A stretch of DNA of 64,000 bases from Acidiphilium multivorum AIU301 (GCF_000202835.1 NC_015186.1:2295001-2359000); one strand, 5' to 3'. Shown: positions 29,757 through 38,734, numbered from the stretch's first letter. The notes: generated by a model from the letters alone, not told the origin. Program-made: numbers and translations.

Positions 29757-30776
29757 TCAGCCCGCGGGGTTATACTTGGGCGCGTACTGGCGGATCGCCG
29801 CCGTCGCCTGGCTGGAGCCGAGATTCTTCGGCGTCAGCAGGAAATACGGCGTGTTGATCCGCTTCGGCAGCGTCTTGCCGTCGAGCTTGTCGAGCAGCGC
29901 GACCACCGCGTAATAGCCCATGTCGTAGGGCGATTGCAGGATCGAGGCCTGGATGATCCCCGCCTTGACCAGCGCGATCTCGCCAAGATCGGCATCGAAC
30001 CCGACGACCTTCACCTTGGCGTGCGCGCGCTGCACCGCCTCGGCCGGGCCGAGCGCCGCGCGGTCGTTCGCGCCGAAGATCACCTTGAGATGCGGGTATT
30101 GCGTAAGCATCGTGGTCGCGATCCGCAGCCCGGCGCTGACGTCGTTGTTGGAATACTGGATCGGCCCCATCTTCTTGATGTGCGGATAGGACTTCATCCC
30201 GAGCATGAAGCCTTTCGGCCGGGCGATTCCGGTCGAGGCGGTGTGGTTGAAGTCGACGATCGCATACTGTCCCTTGCCGCCCATCAGGTGGTCGGCCGTA
30301 TATTTCGCGAGCGCCGCCGCGGCCCCGACATTCGAGGTGGCGAGGAAGCAGTCCGAGATGTTGGGCGACAGGCCGGAATCGACCGTCACCACCGGAATGT
30401 GATGCGCGAGTGCCGACTTCACCGGCTTGAGCAGCGCCTGCGGATTCTGCGCAGCGAGGATGATGCCGTCAGTGCCTCCTGTCACCGCGTTATTGACCAT
30501 GCCGATCTGCCCGGCGAGGTCGGTGCCGCTGGCCGGCGCCTCGAAGGCGACCGAAACGCCGAACTTCTTCGCCGCCGCGTCCGCCCCCTCGCGCACCGCG
30601 AGCCAGTAGGGCGAGGCGTTGGATTTCGTGATGAGCGTGAAATGATAATGCTTCGCCGGCTTGGCCGGCACCGGCAGCGAATGAACGGTGGGCGCGGCCG
30701 CCATGGCCGGCGCCGCCGCCATGCCGCCGAGCAGCGCGACCGCCGCGGCACCGAGCAATGTCTTGCGTAGTTTCAT
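29757..30776 (-). CDS. Periplasmic sugar-binding protein (RbsB/FrcB type)
   Basis: Binding protein of 339 residues for the adjoining CUT2 transporter. A signal peptide (MKLRKTLLGAAAVALLGGMA, cleavage probably near PAMAAA) is followed by the periplasmic-binding-protein fold: ITKSNASPYWLAVREGADAA, GTDGIILAAQNPQAL, IPVVTVDSGL, VIFGANDRAALGPAEAV, KVVGFDADLGEIALVKAGII. The sugar cannot be read from sequence. The start overlaps the ATPase gene stop (ATGA). Nearby sugar-acid genes suggest an aldose or sugar-acid ligand. Confidence 0.9.
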   Translation of the reverse strand: MKLRKTLLGAAAVALLGGMAAAPAMAAAPTVHSLPVPAKPAKHYHFTLITKSNASPYWLAVREGADAAAKKFGVSVAFEAPASGTDLAGQIGMVNNAVTGGTDGIILAAQNPQALLKPVKSALAHHIPVVTVDSGLSPNISDCFLATSNVGAAAALAKYTADHLMGGKGQYAIVDFNHTASTGIARPKGFMLGMKSYPHIKKMGPIQYSNNDVSAGLRIATTMLTQYPHLKVIFGANDRAALGPAEAVQRAHAKVKVVGFDADLGEIALVKAGIIQASILQSPYDMGYYAVVALLDKLDGKTLPKRINTPYFLLTPKNLGSSQATAAIRQYAPKYNPAG

Positions 30777-31552
30777 GGATGTTCCCTTTCGGCTTCGTTG
30801 GTTTCGGCATCCGCATAGCCGGTCATGTAGCGGATCAGTTCGGTCTGCGACGTCTCGGCCGAGCGCGCGTCGAACACCTTGCGCCCGCGATACATCACCA
30901 TCACCCGATCGCAGACCTTGAGGATCTCGACGAGGTTGTGGCCGATGAACAGCACGCCGATCCCCTCGCCGGCGAGCTGCCGCGCCATCTTCAGCACGTT
31001 CTCGGTTTCCATCACGGCGAGGGCCGCCGTCGGCTCGTCCATGATGACGACCTTCGCCCGCCAGTAGAGCGCGCGCGCGATCGCCACCGCCTGGCGCTGC
31101 CCGCCGGAAAGGTCGAGCACCCGCGTCATCGGATCGGGAATGTGGCTTTCGATCCGCGCCAGCAGGGCGGCGATCTCGCCATGGATCTTCCGCTCGTCGA
31201 GCATCGGCACGAGGCCCATGAAGCGCCGCATCGGCTCGCGGCCGAGAAAGATGTTGGCGCCCACATCGAGATGATCGGCAAGCGCGAGGTCCTGGTAGAT
31301 CGTCTCGATCCCCGCATTGCGCGCATCGCGCGGCGAGCGGAACGACATCTCCGCGCCGCCGAGCCGGATCGAGCCGGAATCGGCCCGGTGCACGCCGGAA
31401 ATCACCTTCATCAGGGTGGACTTGCCGGCCCCGTTGTCGCCGACCACGCCAAGCACCTCGCCGGGGGCCACTTCGAGCGACACGTCGCGCAGCACCTCGA
31501 CCGCGCCGAACCGCTTGTCGACGCCGCGCACCTCAAGGGCGGGCACGCTCAT
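30773..31552 (-). CDS. Sugar ABC transporter ATP-binding protein, single-domain (FrcA type)
   Basis: Cytoplasmic ATPase of 259 residues. Walker A GDNGAGKSTLMKV, Q-loop YQDLALADHLD, signature LSGGQRQAVAIARAL, Walker B VIMDEPTAAL and the switch histidine GHNL are intact. Unlike RbsA it has only one ABC domain, as in FrcA. I start it at ATG 31552 (MSVPALEVRGVDKRFG); the frame stays open far upstream into the divergent gene but that part is not coding. It overlaps the binding-protein gene by four bases. Confidence 0.92.
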   Translation of the reverse strand: MSVPALEVRGVDKRFGAVEVLRDVSLEVAPGEVLGVVGDNGAGKSTLMKVISGVHRADSGSIRLGGAEMSFRSPRDARNAGIETIYQDLALADHLDVGANIFLGREPMRRFMGLVPMLDERKIHGEIAALLARIESHIPDPMTRVLDLSGGQRQAVAIARALYWRAKVVIMDEPTAALAVMETENVLKMARQLAGEGIGVLFIGHNLVEILKVCDRVMVMYRGRKVFDARSAETSQTELIRYMTGYADAETNEAEREHP

Positions 31553-31834
31553 GCCGAGATCTCCGTTCCGACCGGCGCGCCCGTTCCGGGGTCGTTCGCT
31601 CGCATCGTTGTTCCTCCCCTTCGCCGAAGGCGTCCGCCATCGGCCATTGGGGTGCAGAATATCGATATGCAGCAATGCTGACAAGCGGGCCGCCGCAGCC
31701 GGCGCCTCACCATCGCGGCATCGCGCGCCGGCTTGCGCGGCCCGCGGCCGGTTGATAGCGTCCGCGCCGGCGATGCCGATTTCGTTTCTATACAACAACG
31801 ATATCTGGCACGACCCGCAGGGAAGGGAGCAGCA
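31553..31834. promoter_or_regulatory. Divergent promoter region between sugar ABC operon and SDR operon
   Basis: The 282-base gap holds no gene. Palindromes ATATCGATAT (31659-31668) and the adjacent AGCAATGCT-type repeat could be an operator for a regulator encoded elsewhere. I do not see here the ACCGGTATA motif found upstream of the uronate genes. Confidence 0.35.
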
Positions 31835-32587
31835 ATGGAGCTTGGGCTCAAGGGAAAGATCGTCATCGTCACAGGCGGTGCCTCGGGAATCGGCGCCGCG
31901 GTGGTGGACACGCTGGCCGGCGCCGGTGCCGTGCCGGTGGTGCTCGACCGCGCCGCAGCACCCGGCGAGCATCACCGCCTCGACCTGACCGATGCCGCCG
32001 CCTGCGCCGGGGCCATCGCCGCCATCGCCGCGCGCCACGGCCGGATCGACGGGCTGGTGAACAATGCCGGCGTGAACGATCGCGCCGGGCTTGGCGGCAC
32101 GCTCGATGCAGCACTCGAAGCCTTCCGCGCCTCGCTCGAACGCAATCTCGTGCAGTGCTTCACCCTGATGCATCTCTGCCTGCCGCATCTGCGCCAGTCG
32201 CGCGGCGCGGTGGTGAACATCGCCTCCAAGGTCGCCCTCACCGGCCAGGGCGGCACCAGCGGCTATGCCGCGGCCAAGGGCGGCCTGCTCGGCCTCACCC
32301 GCGAATGGGCCGCCGAACTCGCCGCCGATGGCATACGGGTCAACGCCGTCCTCCCCGCCGAGGTGGCCACGCCGATGTATGACCAGTGGCTGTCCGCCCA
32401 GCCCGACCCCGAGGCCCGCCGCGCCGCCATCACCCGCACCATCCCGCTCGGCGCGCGCATGACCACGCCGGCGGAAATCGCGGCGAGCGTCGTCTTCCTG
32501 CTCTCCGCCGCCGCCTCGCACGTCACCGGCCAGCATCACGTCGTCGATGGCGGCTATGTCCATCTCGACCGCGCGCTGACCGCCTGA
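31835..32587 (+). CDS. Short-chain dehydrogenase/reductase (probable sugar dehydrogenase)
   Basis: Classical SDR of 250 residues with cofactor motif TGGASGIG, NNAGVNDRAG, and the catalytic Ser/Tyr/Lys region (VVNIASKVALTGQGG, SGYAAAKGGLLG). The acidic residue after the second strand (VVLDRAA) suggests NAD preference. It starts at ATG 31835 after GGAAGGGAGC and its stop overlaps the start of an amidohydrolase/lactonase gene. That pairing resembles oxidative aldose pathways: dehydrogenase to lactone, lactonase to acid (as for L-fucose or similar sugars). The substrate is inferred only as a sugar. Confidence 0.85.
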   Translation: MELGLKGKIVIVTGGASGIGAAVVDTLAGAGAVPVVLDRAAAPGEHHRLDLTDAAACAGAIAAIAARHGRIDGLVNNAGVNDRAGLGGTLDAALEAFRASLERNLVQCFTLMHLCLPHLRQSRGAVVNIASKVALTGQGGTSGYAAAKGGLLGLTREWAAELAADGIRVNAVLPAEVATPMYDQWLSAQPDPEARRAAITRTIPLGARMTTPAEIAASVVFLLSAAASHVTGQHHVVDGGYVHLDRALTA

Positions 32588-33405
32588 TGCGCATCGACTC
32601 CCACCTCCATCTCTGGTCGCCCGCCCGCGGCGACTATGGCTGGCTGACGCCGGACCTGCCGATCTGCCGCGAGATCACGCTCGACGAGGCCCGCCGCACC
32701 GCGACAGGGATCGACGCCGTCATCCTCGTCCAGGCTGCGCCCACCGAGGCGGAGACGCGCTTCCTGCTCGACATCGCCGCCCACGCCGGCGGCTTCGTCC
32801 GCGCAGTCGTCGGCTGGACCGATCTCGCAGCGGACGATGCGCCCGCCCGCATCGCCGCCCTCGCGGGCGAACCACGCCTCGCCGGCCTGCGCCCGATGCT
32901 GCAGGACATCGCCGATCCCGACTGGATCCTGCGCCCGGAGATCGAACCCGCCCTCGCCGCGATGGAACGCGCCGGGCTGGTGCTCGACCTGCTGGTCCGC
33001 CCCGCGCACCTGCCGCGCTGCGTCGAACTCGCGCACCGGCATCCCGGCCTCACCATGGTGCTCGACCACGCCGCCAAGCCGTCGATCGCGCAATGCGGCC
33101 ACGCCGCCTGGGCGGAGGCGCTGCACCACCTCGCCGCCGACACGGCGATCGCCTGCAAGCTCTCCGGCCTCATCACCGAAGCGGCGCCGGGTGCCGGTTT
33201 CGACGCGCTCGCCCCCTATGTCCGCACGGTGTTCGACGCCTTCGGCGCGGACCGGATTCTCTGGGGCAGCGACTGGCCGGTGCTCACCCTCGCCGCCTCC
33301 TACGATGCCTGGCGCGGCGCGGCGGAAGCCCTCACCGGGATGATGGCGCCTGATGCGGTGGATGCGGTGTTCGGCGGCAACGCCGCGCGCATCTACCGGG
33401 GCTAG
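32587..33405 (+). CDS. Amidohydrolase family 2 protein, probable sugar lactonase
   Basis: Metal-dependent hydrolase of 272 residues, TIM-barrel amidohydrolase 2 type (L-fuconolactonase/4-sulfomuconolactonase group). Visible motifs: N-terminal MRIDSHLHLWSP with the HxH pair, VLDHAAKP with the conserved His, and the late WGSDWPVLTL with the catalytic Asp. It starts at ATG 32587 within the TGATG overlap with the SDR gene. It likely opens the sugar lactone made by the SDR. The stop codon is embedded in the start of the hairpin repeat that follows. Confidence 0.85.
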   Translation: MRIDSHLHLWSPARGDYGWLTPDLPICREITLDEARRTATGIDAVILVQAAPTEAETRFLLDIAAHAGGFVRAVVGWTDLAADDAPARIAALAGEPRLAGLRPMLQDIADPDWILRPEIEPALAAMERAGLVLDLLVRPAHLPRCVELAHRHPGLTMVLDHAAKPSIAQCGHAAWAEALHHLAADTAIACKLSGLITEAAPGAGFDALAPYVRTVFDAFGADRILWGSDWPVLTLAASYDAWRGAAEALTGMMAPDAVDAVFGGNAARIYRG

Positions 33406-33507
33406 AGCATCATCCGATCAGATGGAGTCATCTGATCGGATAAAGATGCTCGATTTATCAGCATGATAGAGCACTACATCCGATCCAAAAGGATCGGAAA
33501 GTGCTCT
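33404..33507. repeat. Two adjacent palindromic repeat hairpins
   Basis: Hairpin one, 33404-33451: GAGCATC...CCGATCAGAT pairs with ATCTGATCGG...GATGCTC. Hairpin two, 33468-33507: AGAGCACT...CCGATCC pairs with GGATCGG...AGTGCTCT. Both share the AGAGCA / CCGATC layout, so they look like copies of one small palindromic element (REP/MITE-like) often seen between genes in alphaproteobacteria. It sits between convergent genes and could also stop transcription. Confidence 0.75.
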
Positions 33508-33516
33508 AAGCGCGGC

Positions 33517-34413
33517 TCACGCCTCGTCGGCGATCAGCGCGCCGCGCGTCAGCACCGCCCGCGCCGCCACCGCCTGCGCCGCCGCCACCGCGGCCGCGGG
33601 CGCCATGCCCTGCAACCGGCAGGCGAGGAAGGTGCCGTTGAACGCATCGCCCGCGCCGGTCGAATCCACCGGCGTCACCACCTCGCGCGGCACCACCTCG
33701 AAGCTCTCCGCACCGCAGCGCCCCAGCGTCGCCGCCGTGCCGTTCTTGACGACGACATCCCGCACCCCCGCCGCCGCGAGCCGCGCGACCGTCGCCGCCG
33801 GCGCCGCGTCGCCGAACAGGGCCGCCTCGTCCTCGAAGGTCGGCAGCGCGATATCCACGAGCGGCAGCACGCGCCGTACGGTCTCCCGCGCCTCGTCGGC
33901 GTCGCGCCACAGCGCCGGGCGGTAATTGGTATCGAAGGCGATCTCGGCCCCCGCCGCCCGCGCCGCGCCGAGGGCGTCCAGCAGCGCCGCCCGCCCCGCC
34001 GGCGGCAGGATCGCCAGCGTGATGCCCGAGACCAGCACGAGCCGCGCGCCCGCCAGCGCCCGTGCGAGGAATGCCGGATCGTCGGCCAGATGCGTCGCCG
34101 CCGACTGCCGCCGCCAATAGGCGAAGGACCGCTCGCCCGCCTCCACCCGGATCACGTACAGCCCGACCGACGCGCCCTCGACCCGCCGCACGAAGGCGGC
34201 ATCGATCCCGGCCGCCTCGATCCGCGCGCGCATCGCGTCCGACATCCAGTCGGTCCCGATCGCGGTCACGTAGCGCACCGGCACCGCGCCGCGCAGCCCC
34301 ACCCGCGCCGCCCAGGCGGCGTTGAACGTATCGCCCGCGAAACCGAGCGCGTAGCCGCCCGCTTCGTTCGGCGCGAACTCCGCGAGGCATTCCCCGATGG
34401 CGGCGAACATCAC
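33517..34413 (-). CDS. kdgK: 2-dehydro-3-deoxygluconate kinase (PfkB family)
   Basis: Sugar kinase phosphorylating 2-keto-3-deoxygluconate, the shared product of UxuA and UxaA. The 298-residue protein begins MMFAAIGECLAEFAPNEAG, has AGDTFNAAWAARVG, and the PfkB signature DSTGAGDAFNGTFLA with the catalytic Asp. The VRVEAGERSFAYWRRQSAA segment is characteristic of KDG kinases. Its ATG overlaps the uxuA stop by four bases, so it is in the uxu operon. The aldolase (kdgA/eda) is not in the window. Confidence 0.92.
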   Translation of the reverse strand: MMFAAIGECLAEFAPNEAGGYALGFAGDTFNAAWAARVGLRGAVPVRYVTAIGTDWMSDAMRARIEAAGIDAAFVRRVEGASVGLYVIRVEAGERSFAYWRRQSAATHLADDPAFLARALAGARLVLVSGITLAILPPAGRAALLDALGAARAAGAEIAFDTNYRPALWRDADEARETVRRVLPLVDIALPTFEDEAALFGDAAPAATVARLAAAGVRDVVVKNGTAATLGRCGAESFEVVPREVVTPVDSTGAGDAFNGTFLACRLQGMAPAAAVAAAQAVAARAVLTRGALIADEA

Positions 34414-35591
34414 GCCGCCGGCGCCAGGGCTTCGAGCGCGCGGATCACGCCACGCAGCTCCGCCAGCCCGCGCAGCCGGCCGATATAGGAATAGCCGGGA
34501 TTGACGCGCCTGGCGGCATCGGCCGCGAGCAGATGCCCGTGGTCCGGCCGCAGCGGGATCGACGCCCGCCGCCCCGCCGCCGCCGCCTCGCGTTCCTCGC
34601 GCAGCAGCAGGGCGAGCAGGGCCACCATGTCGGTCCGCCCGCCGAGATGCGGCGCCTCGACGAAGGACCCGTCCGGCTCCACCGTCACGTTGCGCAGATG
34701 CGCGAAATGGATGCGGCTGCGGAACGTCTCGGCGATCGCCAGCACGTCGTTATCCGCGCGCGACCCGAGCGACCCGGCGCAGAGCGTCAGCCCGTTCGCC
34801 CGCGAGGGCACCGCCTCGAAGAGCGTCGCCAGATCCTCCAGCGTCGAGACCACGCGCGGCAGGCCGAACAGCTTCACCGGCGGATCGTCGGGATGGATCG
34901 CGAGCCGCACGCCGAGTTCCTCGGCCACCGGCACCACCTCGCGCAGGAAATCGACCAGATTGGCGCGCACCGCCGCGTCGTCCAGCCCGTCGAACCGGGC
35001 GATCTCGGCGGCGATGGTCTCCCGCGTCTGCGCCGCCGCCCCGCCCGGCAGGCCGGCGATGATGGTCCGCTCCAGCCGCGCCAGCGCCGCCGCGTCGCAC
35101 GCCGCCATCCGCGCCTCCGCCTGCGCGACCAGCGGCGCCGGATAGCACGACGCCGCCCCGGCGCGGCGCAGCACGAAGACGTCGTAGCCGATGAAATCCA
35201 CCATGTCGAAGCGCAGCGCCTTCGCCCCGTCCGGCATCTCGTGGGCAAGTTCGGTGCGCGTCCAGTCGATCACCGGCATGAAATTGTAGCAGATCACGCC
35301 GACCCCCGCCCGCGCCACCGCGGCGAGCGAGTCCTTCCACACCGCGACGAGACGCGGCCAGTCATGGTCGCGGCACTTGATACCGGTCGGCACCGGGATC
35401 GACTCGCACACGCTCCAGCGCAGCCCGGCGGCCTCGATCGCGTCGCGCCGCGCCTGCGCCGCGGCGACAGGCCAGGGCTCGCCGGGCGGAATGTCGTGCA
35501 GCGCCGTCACCACGCCGGTCGCCCCCGCCTGCCGCACATGCTCGAGCGGGATCGGATCTTCCGGCCCGAACCAGCGCCAGGTTTCTTCCAT
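34410..35591 (-). CDS. uxuA: D-mannonate dehydratase
   Basis: Converts D-mannonate to 2-keto-3-deoxygluconate in glucuronate breakdown. The 393-residue protein starts MEETWRWFGPEDPIPLEHVR (ATG 35591). Family segments: QAGATGVVTALHDIPPGEPW, ICYNFMPVIDWTRTEL, LAIHPDDPPVKLFGLPRVVS, TLCAGSLGSRADNDV, and HFAHLRNV. The C-terminal end has RPDHGHLLAADAARRVNPGYSYIGRLRGLAEL, fully typical. It is 20 bases after uxuB and overlaps kdgK. Confidence 0.97.
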   Translation of the reverse strand: MEETWRWFGPEDPIPLEHVRQAGATGVVTALHDIPPGEPWPVAAAQARRDAIEAAGLRWSVCESIPVPTGIKCRDHDWPRLVAVWKDSLAAVARAGVGVICYNFMPVIDWTRTELAHEMPDGAKALRFDMVDFIGYDVFVLRRAGAASCYPAPLVAQAEARMAACDAAALARLERTIIAGLPGGAAAQTRETIAAEIARFDGLDDAAVRANLVDFLREVVPVAEELGVRLAIHPDDPPVKLFGLPRVVSTLEDLATLFEAVPSRANGLTLCAGSLGSRADNDVLAIAETFRSRIHFAHLRNVTVEPDGSFVEAPHLGGRTDMVALLALLLREEREAAAAGRRASIPLRPDHGHLLAADAARRVNPGYSYIGRLRGLAELRGVIRALEALAPAA

Positions 35592-35611
35592 CGCCCTGCC
35601 CTTTCCCCTTG

Positions 35612-37024
35612 TCAGTCCGGCGCGCGGCAGAGCGCGTCGAGCCGTGCCGCCAGCCCCTGCCGCGCCATCGCGCCGCATTCCTCGGCGATCATGCCCCGAA
35701 GCGGCGGCGCGCGCCACTCGTCAGCGGCAAAAACCTCGCGCCGGGCGAGCCCGTCGAGCGGGTCGCCGCCCGCCGCCGCGCCGCGCAGCCAGGCGGCGAT
35801 GACCGCGATCAGCACCGGCGAGGCCCGCCCCGCGCGCCAGCGCTCGAGGCAGGGCAGCAGGATTCGCTGCGGCAGTTTCTGCGCCGATCCCAGGGCGATC
35901 TGCGCCAGTTCGTGCCGCAGCGCCGTGTTGCCGAACCGCGCCCGCAGCCGCGCGCAATAGGCGGCGGCGTCGGTCTCCGCCGGCAGCGTCGCCGCCATCT
36001 CCGCCCAGAACCGCGCCAGCACCGGCGAGAGCCGTTCATGCGCCACCGCCTCCGCCACCGTGGCGCAGCCGAGCGCCGGCCCGATCGTGGCGAGCATCGT
36101 GTGCGCGCCGTTCAGCAGCCGCAGCTTGCGGCGCTCATGCGGCGCGACGTCGGTCACGAACCGCGCCCCCGCGCGCTCCCAGCCGGGCCGCCCGGTCGGG
36201 AACCGGTCCTCGATCACCCATTCCGCGAAAGGCTCGCCGACCACCGGTGCGGCATCGGCGCAGCCGAGACGGGCGGCGATCCGCGCCCGGTCCTCCGCCG
36301 TCGTCGCCGGCACGATCCGGTCCACCATGCTCGACGGGCAGGCCACTTCCGCCGCCACGAAATCGCCGAACCCGCGATCGCGCCGCGCCGCCATCCGCGT
36401 CACCGCCGCGTGCAGCACACGTCCATTGCCGGCGAGATTGTCGCAGGAGAGCAGCGTGAACGGCGCGATCCCCGCCCGCCGCCGCCGCCACAGCGAGGCG
36501 GCGAGCAACCCCGGCACGCTGCGCGGCGCGGCATCCGGCGCGGCGAGATCGTGGGCGACATCCGCATCGCCCTCGTCGAGCTCCCCGCGCGCGACATCGC
36601 AACCATAGCCGCGCTCGGTGATGGTGAGCGTGACGATACGGATCGCCGGATCGTCCAGCGCCGCCAGCACCGCGCGCGGCGCGTCGGCGCCGGCGAGAAT
36701 GCCCCGCAGCGCGCCCACCACCCGCAACGCCTCCCGCCCGCCCTCGCGCAGCGCCAGCGTGTAGAGGAAGTCCTGCGGCGCCAGCGCGTCCCGCGTGCCC
36801 GCGCTGCGCAGCGAGGCGCCGAGAATCCCCCACGCCGTCTCGCCCGCCGCAAGGCAATCCTCGGTGAAGGCCGCCTGGTGCGCCCGGTGGAACGCGCCGG
36901 GGCCGAGATGCAGGATGCCGGTCCGCACCGCATCGCGGTCATAGCCCGGGCGGGCGATGTCCGCCGGCAGCGACGCGAGCCGTGCCGGAAATAACGGCTC
37001 GTCAGTCAAACTGCAATCCGCCAT
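35612..37024 (-). CDS. uxuB: D-fructuronate reductase / mannitol dehydrogenase family protein
   Basis: Long-chain polyol dehydrogenase of 470 residues, predicted to reduce D-fructuronate to D-mannonate with NADH. It has the N-terminal Rossmann region (GILHLGPGAFHRAHQAAF) and the active-site motif KLRLLNGAHTML with the Lys, Asn and His of the family. The family also includes mannitol and arabinitol dehydrogenases; adjacency to uxuA and kdgK favours UxuB. It starts at ATG 37024, inside the end of the SDR gene (23-base overlap). Confidence 0.88.
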   Translation of the reverse strand: MADCSLTDEPLFPARLASLPADIARPGYDRDAVRTGILHLGPGAFHRAHQAAFTEDCLAAGETAWGILGASLRSAGTRDALAPQDFLYTLALREGGREALRVVGALRGILAGADAPRAVLAALDDPAIRIVTLTITERGYGCDVARGELDEGDADVAHDLAAPDAAPRSVPGLLAASLWRRRRAGIAPFTLLSCDNLAGNGRVLHAAVTRMAARRDRGFGDFVAAEVACPSSMVDRIVPATTAEDRARIAARLGCADAAPVVGEPFAEWVIEDRFPTGRPGWERAGARFVTDVAPHERRKLRLLNGAHTMLATIGPALGCATVAEAVAHERLSPVLARFWAEMAATLPAETDAAAYCARLRARFGNTALRHELAQIALGSAQKLPQRILLPCLERWRAGRASPVLIAVIAAWLRGAAAGGDPLDGLARREVFAADEWRAPPLRGMIAEECGAMARQGLAARLDALCRAPD

Positions 37025-37745
37025 TCATGTCGATCACCTCGCCGGTGATCGAGGCCGCCAGCGGCGAGGCCAGGAACATCACCGCATGCGCCACTTCCTC
37101 CGGCCGGCAGAACCGGCCGACGGGGATCTGCGCAAGCTGTTCGGCGCGCTGCGCCTCGGTCAGCATTTCCGACACCATCGGCGACATCACATAGGCCGGC
37201 GCGATGGCGTTGACGGTGATCCCCTCGGCGGCCACCTCGCGGGCGACCGAAAAGGTCAGCCCCACCAGCCCCGCCTTCGACACCGTATAGGCCGTGCCCG
37301 CCGTCAGCCCGCCGCATTTCGCCGCGTAGGAGGCGATATTCACGATCCGCCCCCAGCCCTTCCGCCGCATCGCCGGCAGCAGGGCGCGGGTGAGCAGGAA
37401 GGCGCCGTCGAGATTCACCGCCTGCACGCGCCGCCATTCGGCGAGATCGGTCGCGTCGATCTTGCGGTTCGAGAGAATGCCGGCATTGTTGACGAGAATG
37501 TCGGCGCCGCCCTCATCGTTCACGACGGCAGCCGCCGCGGCGATGGCGTCCGGATCGCCGAGATCGGCCACGACCACCCGGGCCGCAGCGCCGAGTTCGG
37601 CGCCGGTCGCGGCCAGCTTCCCGGCGGCGATGTCCACCAGCACGAGCACCGCCCCCTCGGCCGCGAGCGCGCGGGCCACCGCCGCGCCGATCGCGCCGCC
37701 GGCGCCGGTGACGACCGCAACCCGCCCCTCCAGCGCCCGTTTCAT
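37002..37745 (-). CDS. Short-chain dehydrogenase/reductase of the uronate operon
   Basis: SDR of 247 residues from ATG 37745 (MKRALEGRVAVVTGAGGAIG); a further ATG at 37775 gives ten more residues. Motifs TGAGGAIG, NNAGILSNRKI, IVNIASYAAKCGGLTAGTAYTVSKAG with Ser/Tyr/Lys, and a FabG-like C-terminus (ITGEVIDMNGGLQFD). It is first in SDR-uxuB-uxuA-kdgK. The role is unknown; a uronate, keto-uronate or 2-keto-3-deoxy-acid substrate is plausible from context. Confidence 0.8.
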   Translation of the reverse strand: MKRALEGRVAVVTGAGGAIGAAVARALAAEGAVLVLVDIAAGKLAATGAELGAAARVVVADLGDPDAIAAAAAVVNDEGGADILVNNAGILSNRKIDATDLAEWRRVQAVNLDGAFLLTRALLPAMRRKGWGRIVNIASYAAKCGGLTAGTAYTVSKAGLVGLTFSVAREVAAEGITVNAIAPAYVMSPMVSEMLTEAQRAEQLAQIPVGRFCRPEEVAHAVMFLASPLAASITGEVIDMNGGLQFD

Positions 37746-37792
37746 GTTCCCCTCGCGCGCCGGCAGACCGTCCATGTATCGCCCCTCCCAAA

Positions 37793-37809
37793 ATACCGGT
37801 ATATTGGTA
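37793..37809. promoter_or_regulatory. Putative operator of the GntR/FCD regulator (site 1)
   Basis: ATACCGGTATATTGGTA, an inverted repeat of the form TACCRRTATAYYGGTA, lies in the 167-base gap between the SDR-uxuB-uxuA-kdgK operon and the GntR gene. FCD-type GntR proteins usually bind short AT-centred palindromes. The same core occurs upstream of uxaA and of livK. Confidence 0.6.
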
Positions 37810-37912
37810 AATCACGACTGTCAAACATGTCGCGCCCCCGGTATGATCGGCGCAAAATGCCTTGCGTCCATGCCGGTCAGATCCTTCCGGGCGCACCACG
37901 TCAGGGAGATTC

Positions 37913-38707
37913 ATGCCGCGCCCCCGCAAGCAGCCCGCCGAAACCGGAAACCCCACGGCGGAAGATCCGTTCCTCGCCTCGCTCGGCGCGCTCCGGCTCG
38001 ACCCCACGATCGGCAAGACCGCGCAGATCTACACGATCATCCGCAACGGCATCGTCCAGCTCAAGCTGCCGCCCGGGGCGGCGATCAACGAGCGCGAAAT
38101 CTGCGCCCGGCTCGGCATCTCGCGCACGCCGCTGCGCGAGGCGATCCTGCAGCTCGCGGCGGAAAACCTCGTCACCGTGGTGCCGAGTTCGGGCACCAGC
38201 GTCGCCCCCATCCATATCCAGGACGCGTTCGACGGCCAGATGGTGCGCGACGCTCTGGAGATGCGCGTGGTGCGGCTCGCCGCATCGCGGATGAACCTCG
38301 CCTTCGAGCGCGCGCTCGCCGCCAACATGGCCGCCCAGCGCAAGGCTTCCGCCGCCCGCGATTTCGACGAGTTCTATCTGCTGGACGAGGATTTCCACCG
38401 CCTCATCAGCGAATGCGGCGCCTCGCCCACGGTCTGGCGCATCATCAACGGCGCCAAGGCGCAGCTCGACCGCATTCGCCGCCTCGGCTTCCCGCGCCCG
38501 CACCACGCCGAAACCGTGCTCGCCGAGCACCAGGCGATCTTCGACGGGCTGATGCGGCGCGATTCCGAGCGCGCCGCCGCCGCGATGCAGACGCATCTCG
38601 ACCGGGTGTTCGAAACCGTGCGCCTGCTGATCGCCGAGCGGCGCGACTATTTCTCGCCCGATGCCGGCGAGGTGGCGCAGCGCGCGGGACGGCCGGCCGG
38701 CGCTTGA
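37913..38707 (+). CDS. GntR family regulator with FCD ligand domain (UxuR/ExuR-like)
   Basis: Transcription regulator of 264 residues: an N-terminal winged helix (about 40-100: IYTIIRNGIVQLKLPPGAAI, ICARLGISRTPLREAILQLA) and an all-helical FCD domain (LEMRVVRLAASR, LDEDFHRLISECG, HHAETVLAEHQAIFDGLM) with the metal-binding Asp and His residues. It starts at ATG 37913 after AGGGAGA. Position between uxuB and uxaA genes suggests control by a uronate or its keto derivative. It probably binds the ACCGGTATA sites described. Confidence 0.9.
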   Translation: MPRPRKQPAETGNPTAEDPFLASLGALRLDPTIGKTAQIYTIIRNGIVQLKLPPGAAINEREICARLGISRTPLREAILQLAAENLVTVVPSSGTSVAPIHIQDAFDGQMVRDALEMRVVRLAASRMNLAFERALAANMAAQRKASAARDFDEFYLLDEDFHRLISECGASPTVWRIINGAKAQLDRIRRLGFPRPHHAETVLAEHQAIFDGLMRRDSERAAAAMQTHLDRVFETVRLLIAERRDYFSPDAGEVAQRAGRPAGA

Positions 38708-38734
38708 CCGGCTTGCCGTTTATCGGAAAAATAC

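Noticed and set aside
31553-32563. Upstream extension of the sugar ABC ATPase frame over the divergent SDR gene
   Set aside because: No family similarity; the ABC domain begins at MSVPALEVRGVDK and the SDR gene on the other strand is well supported.
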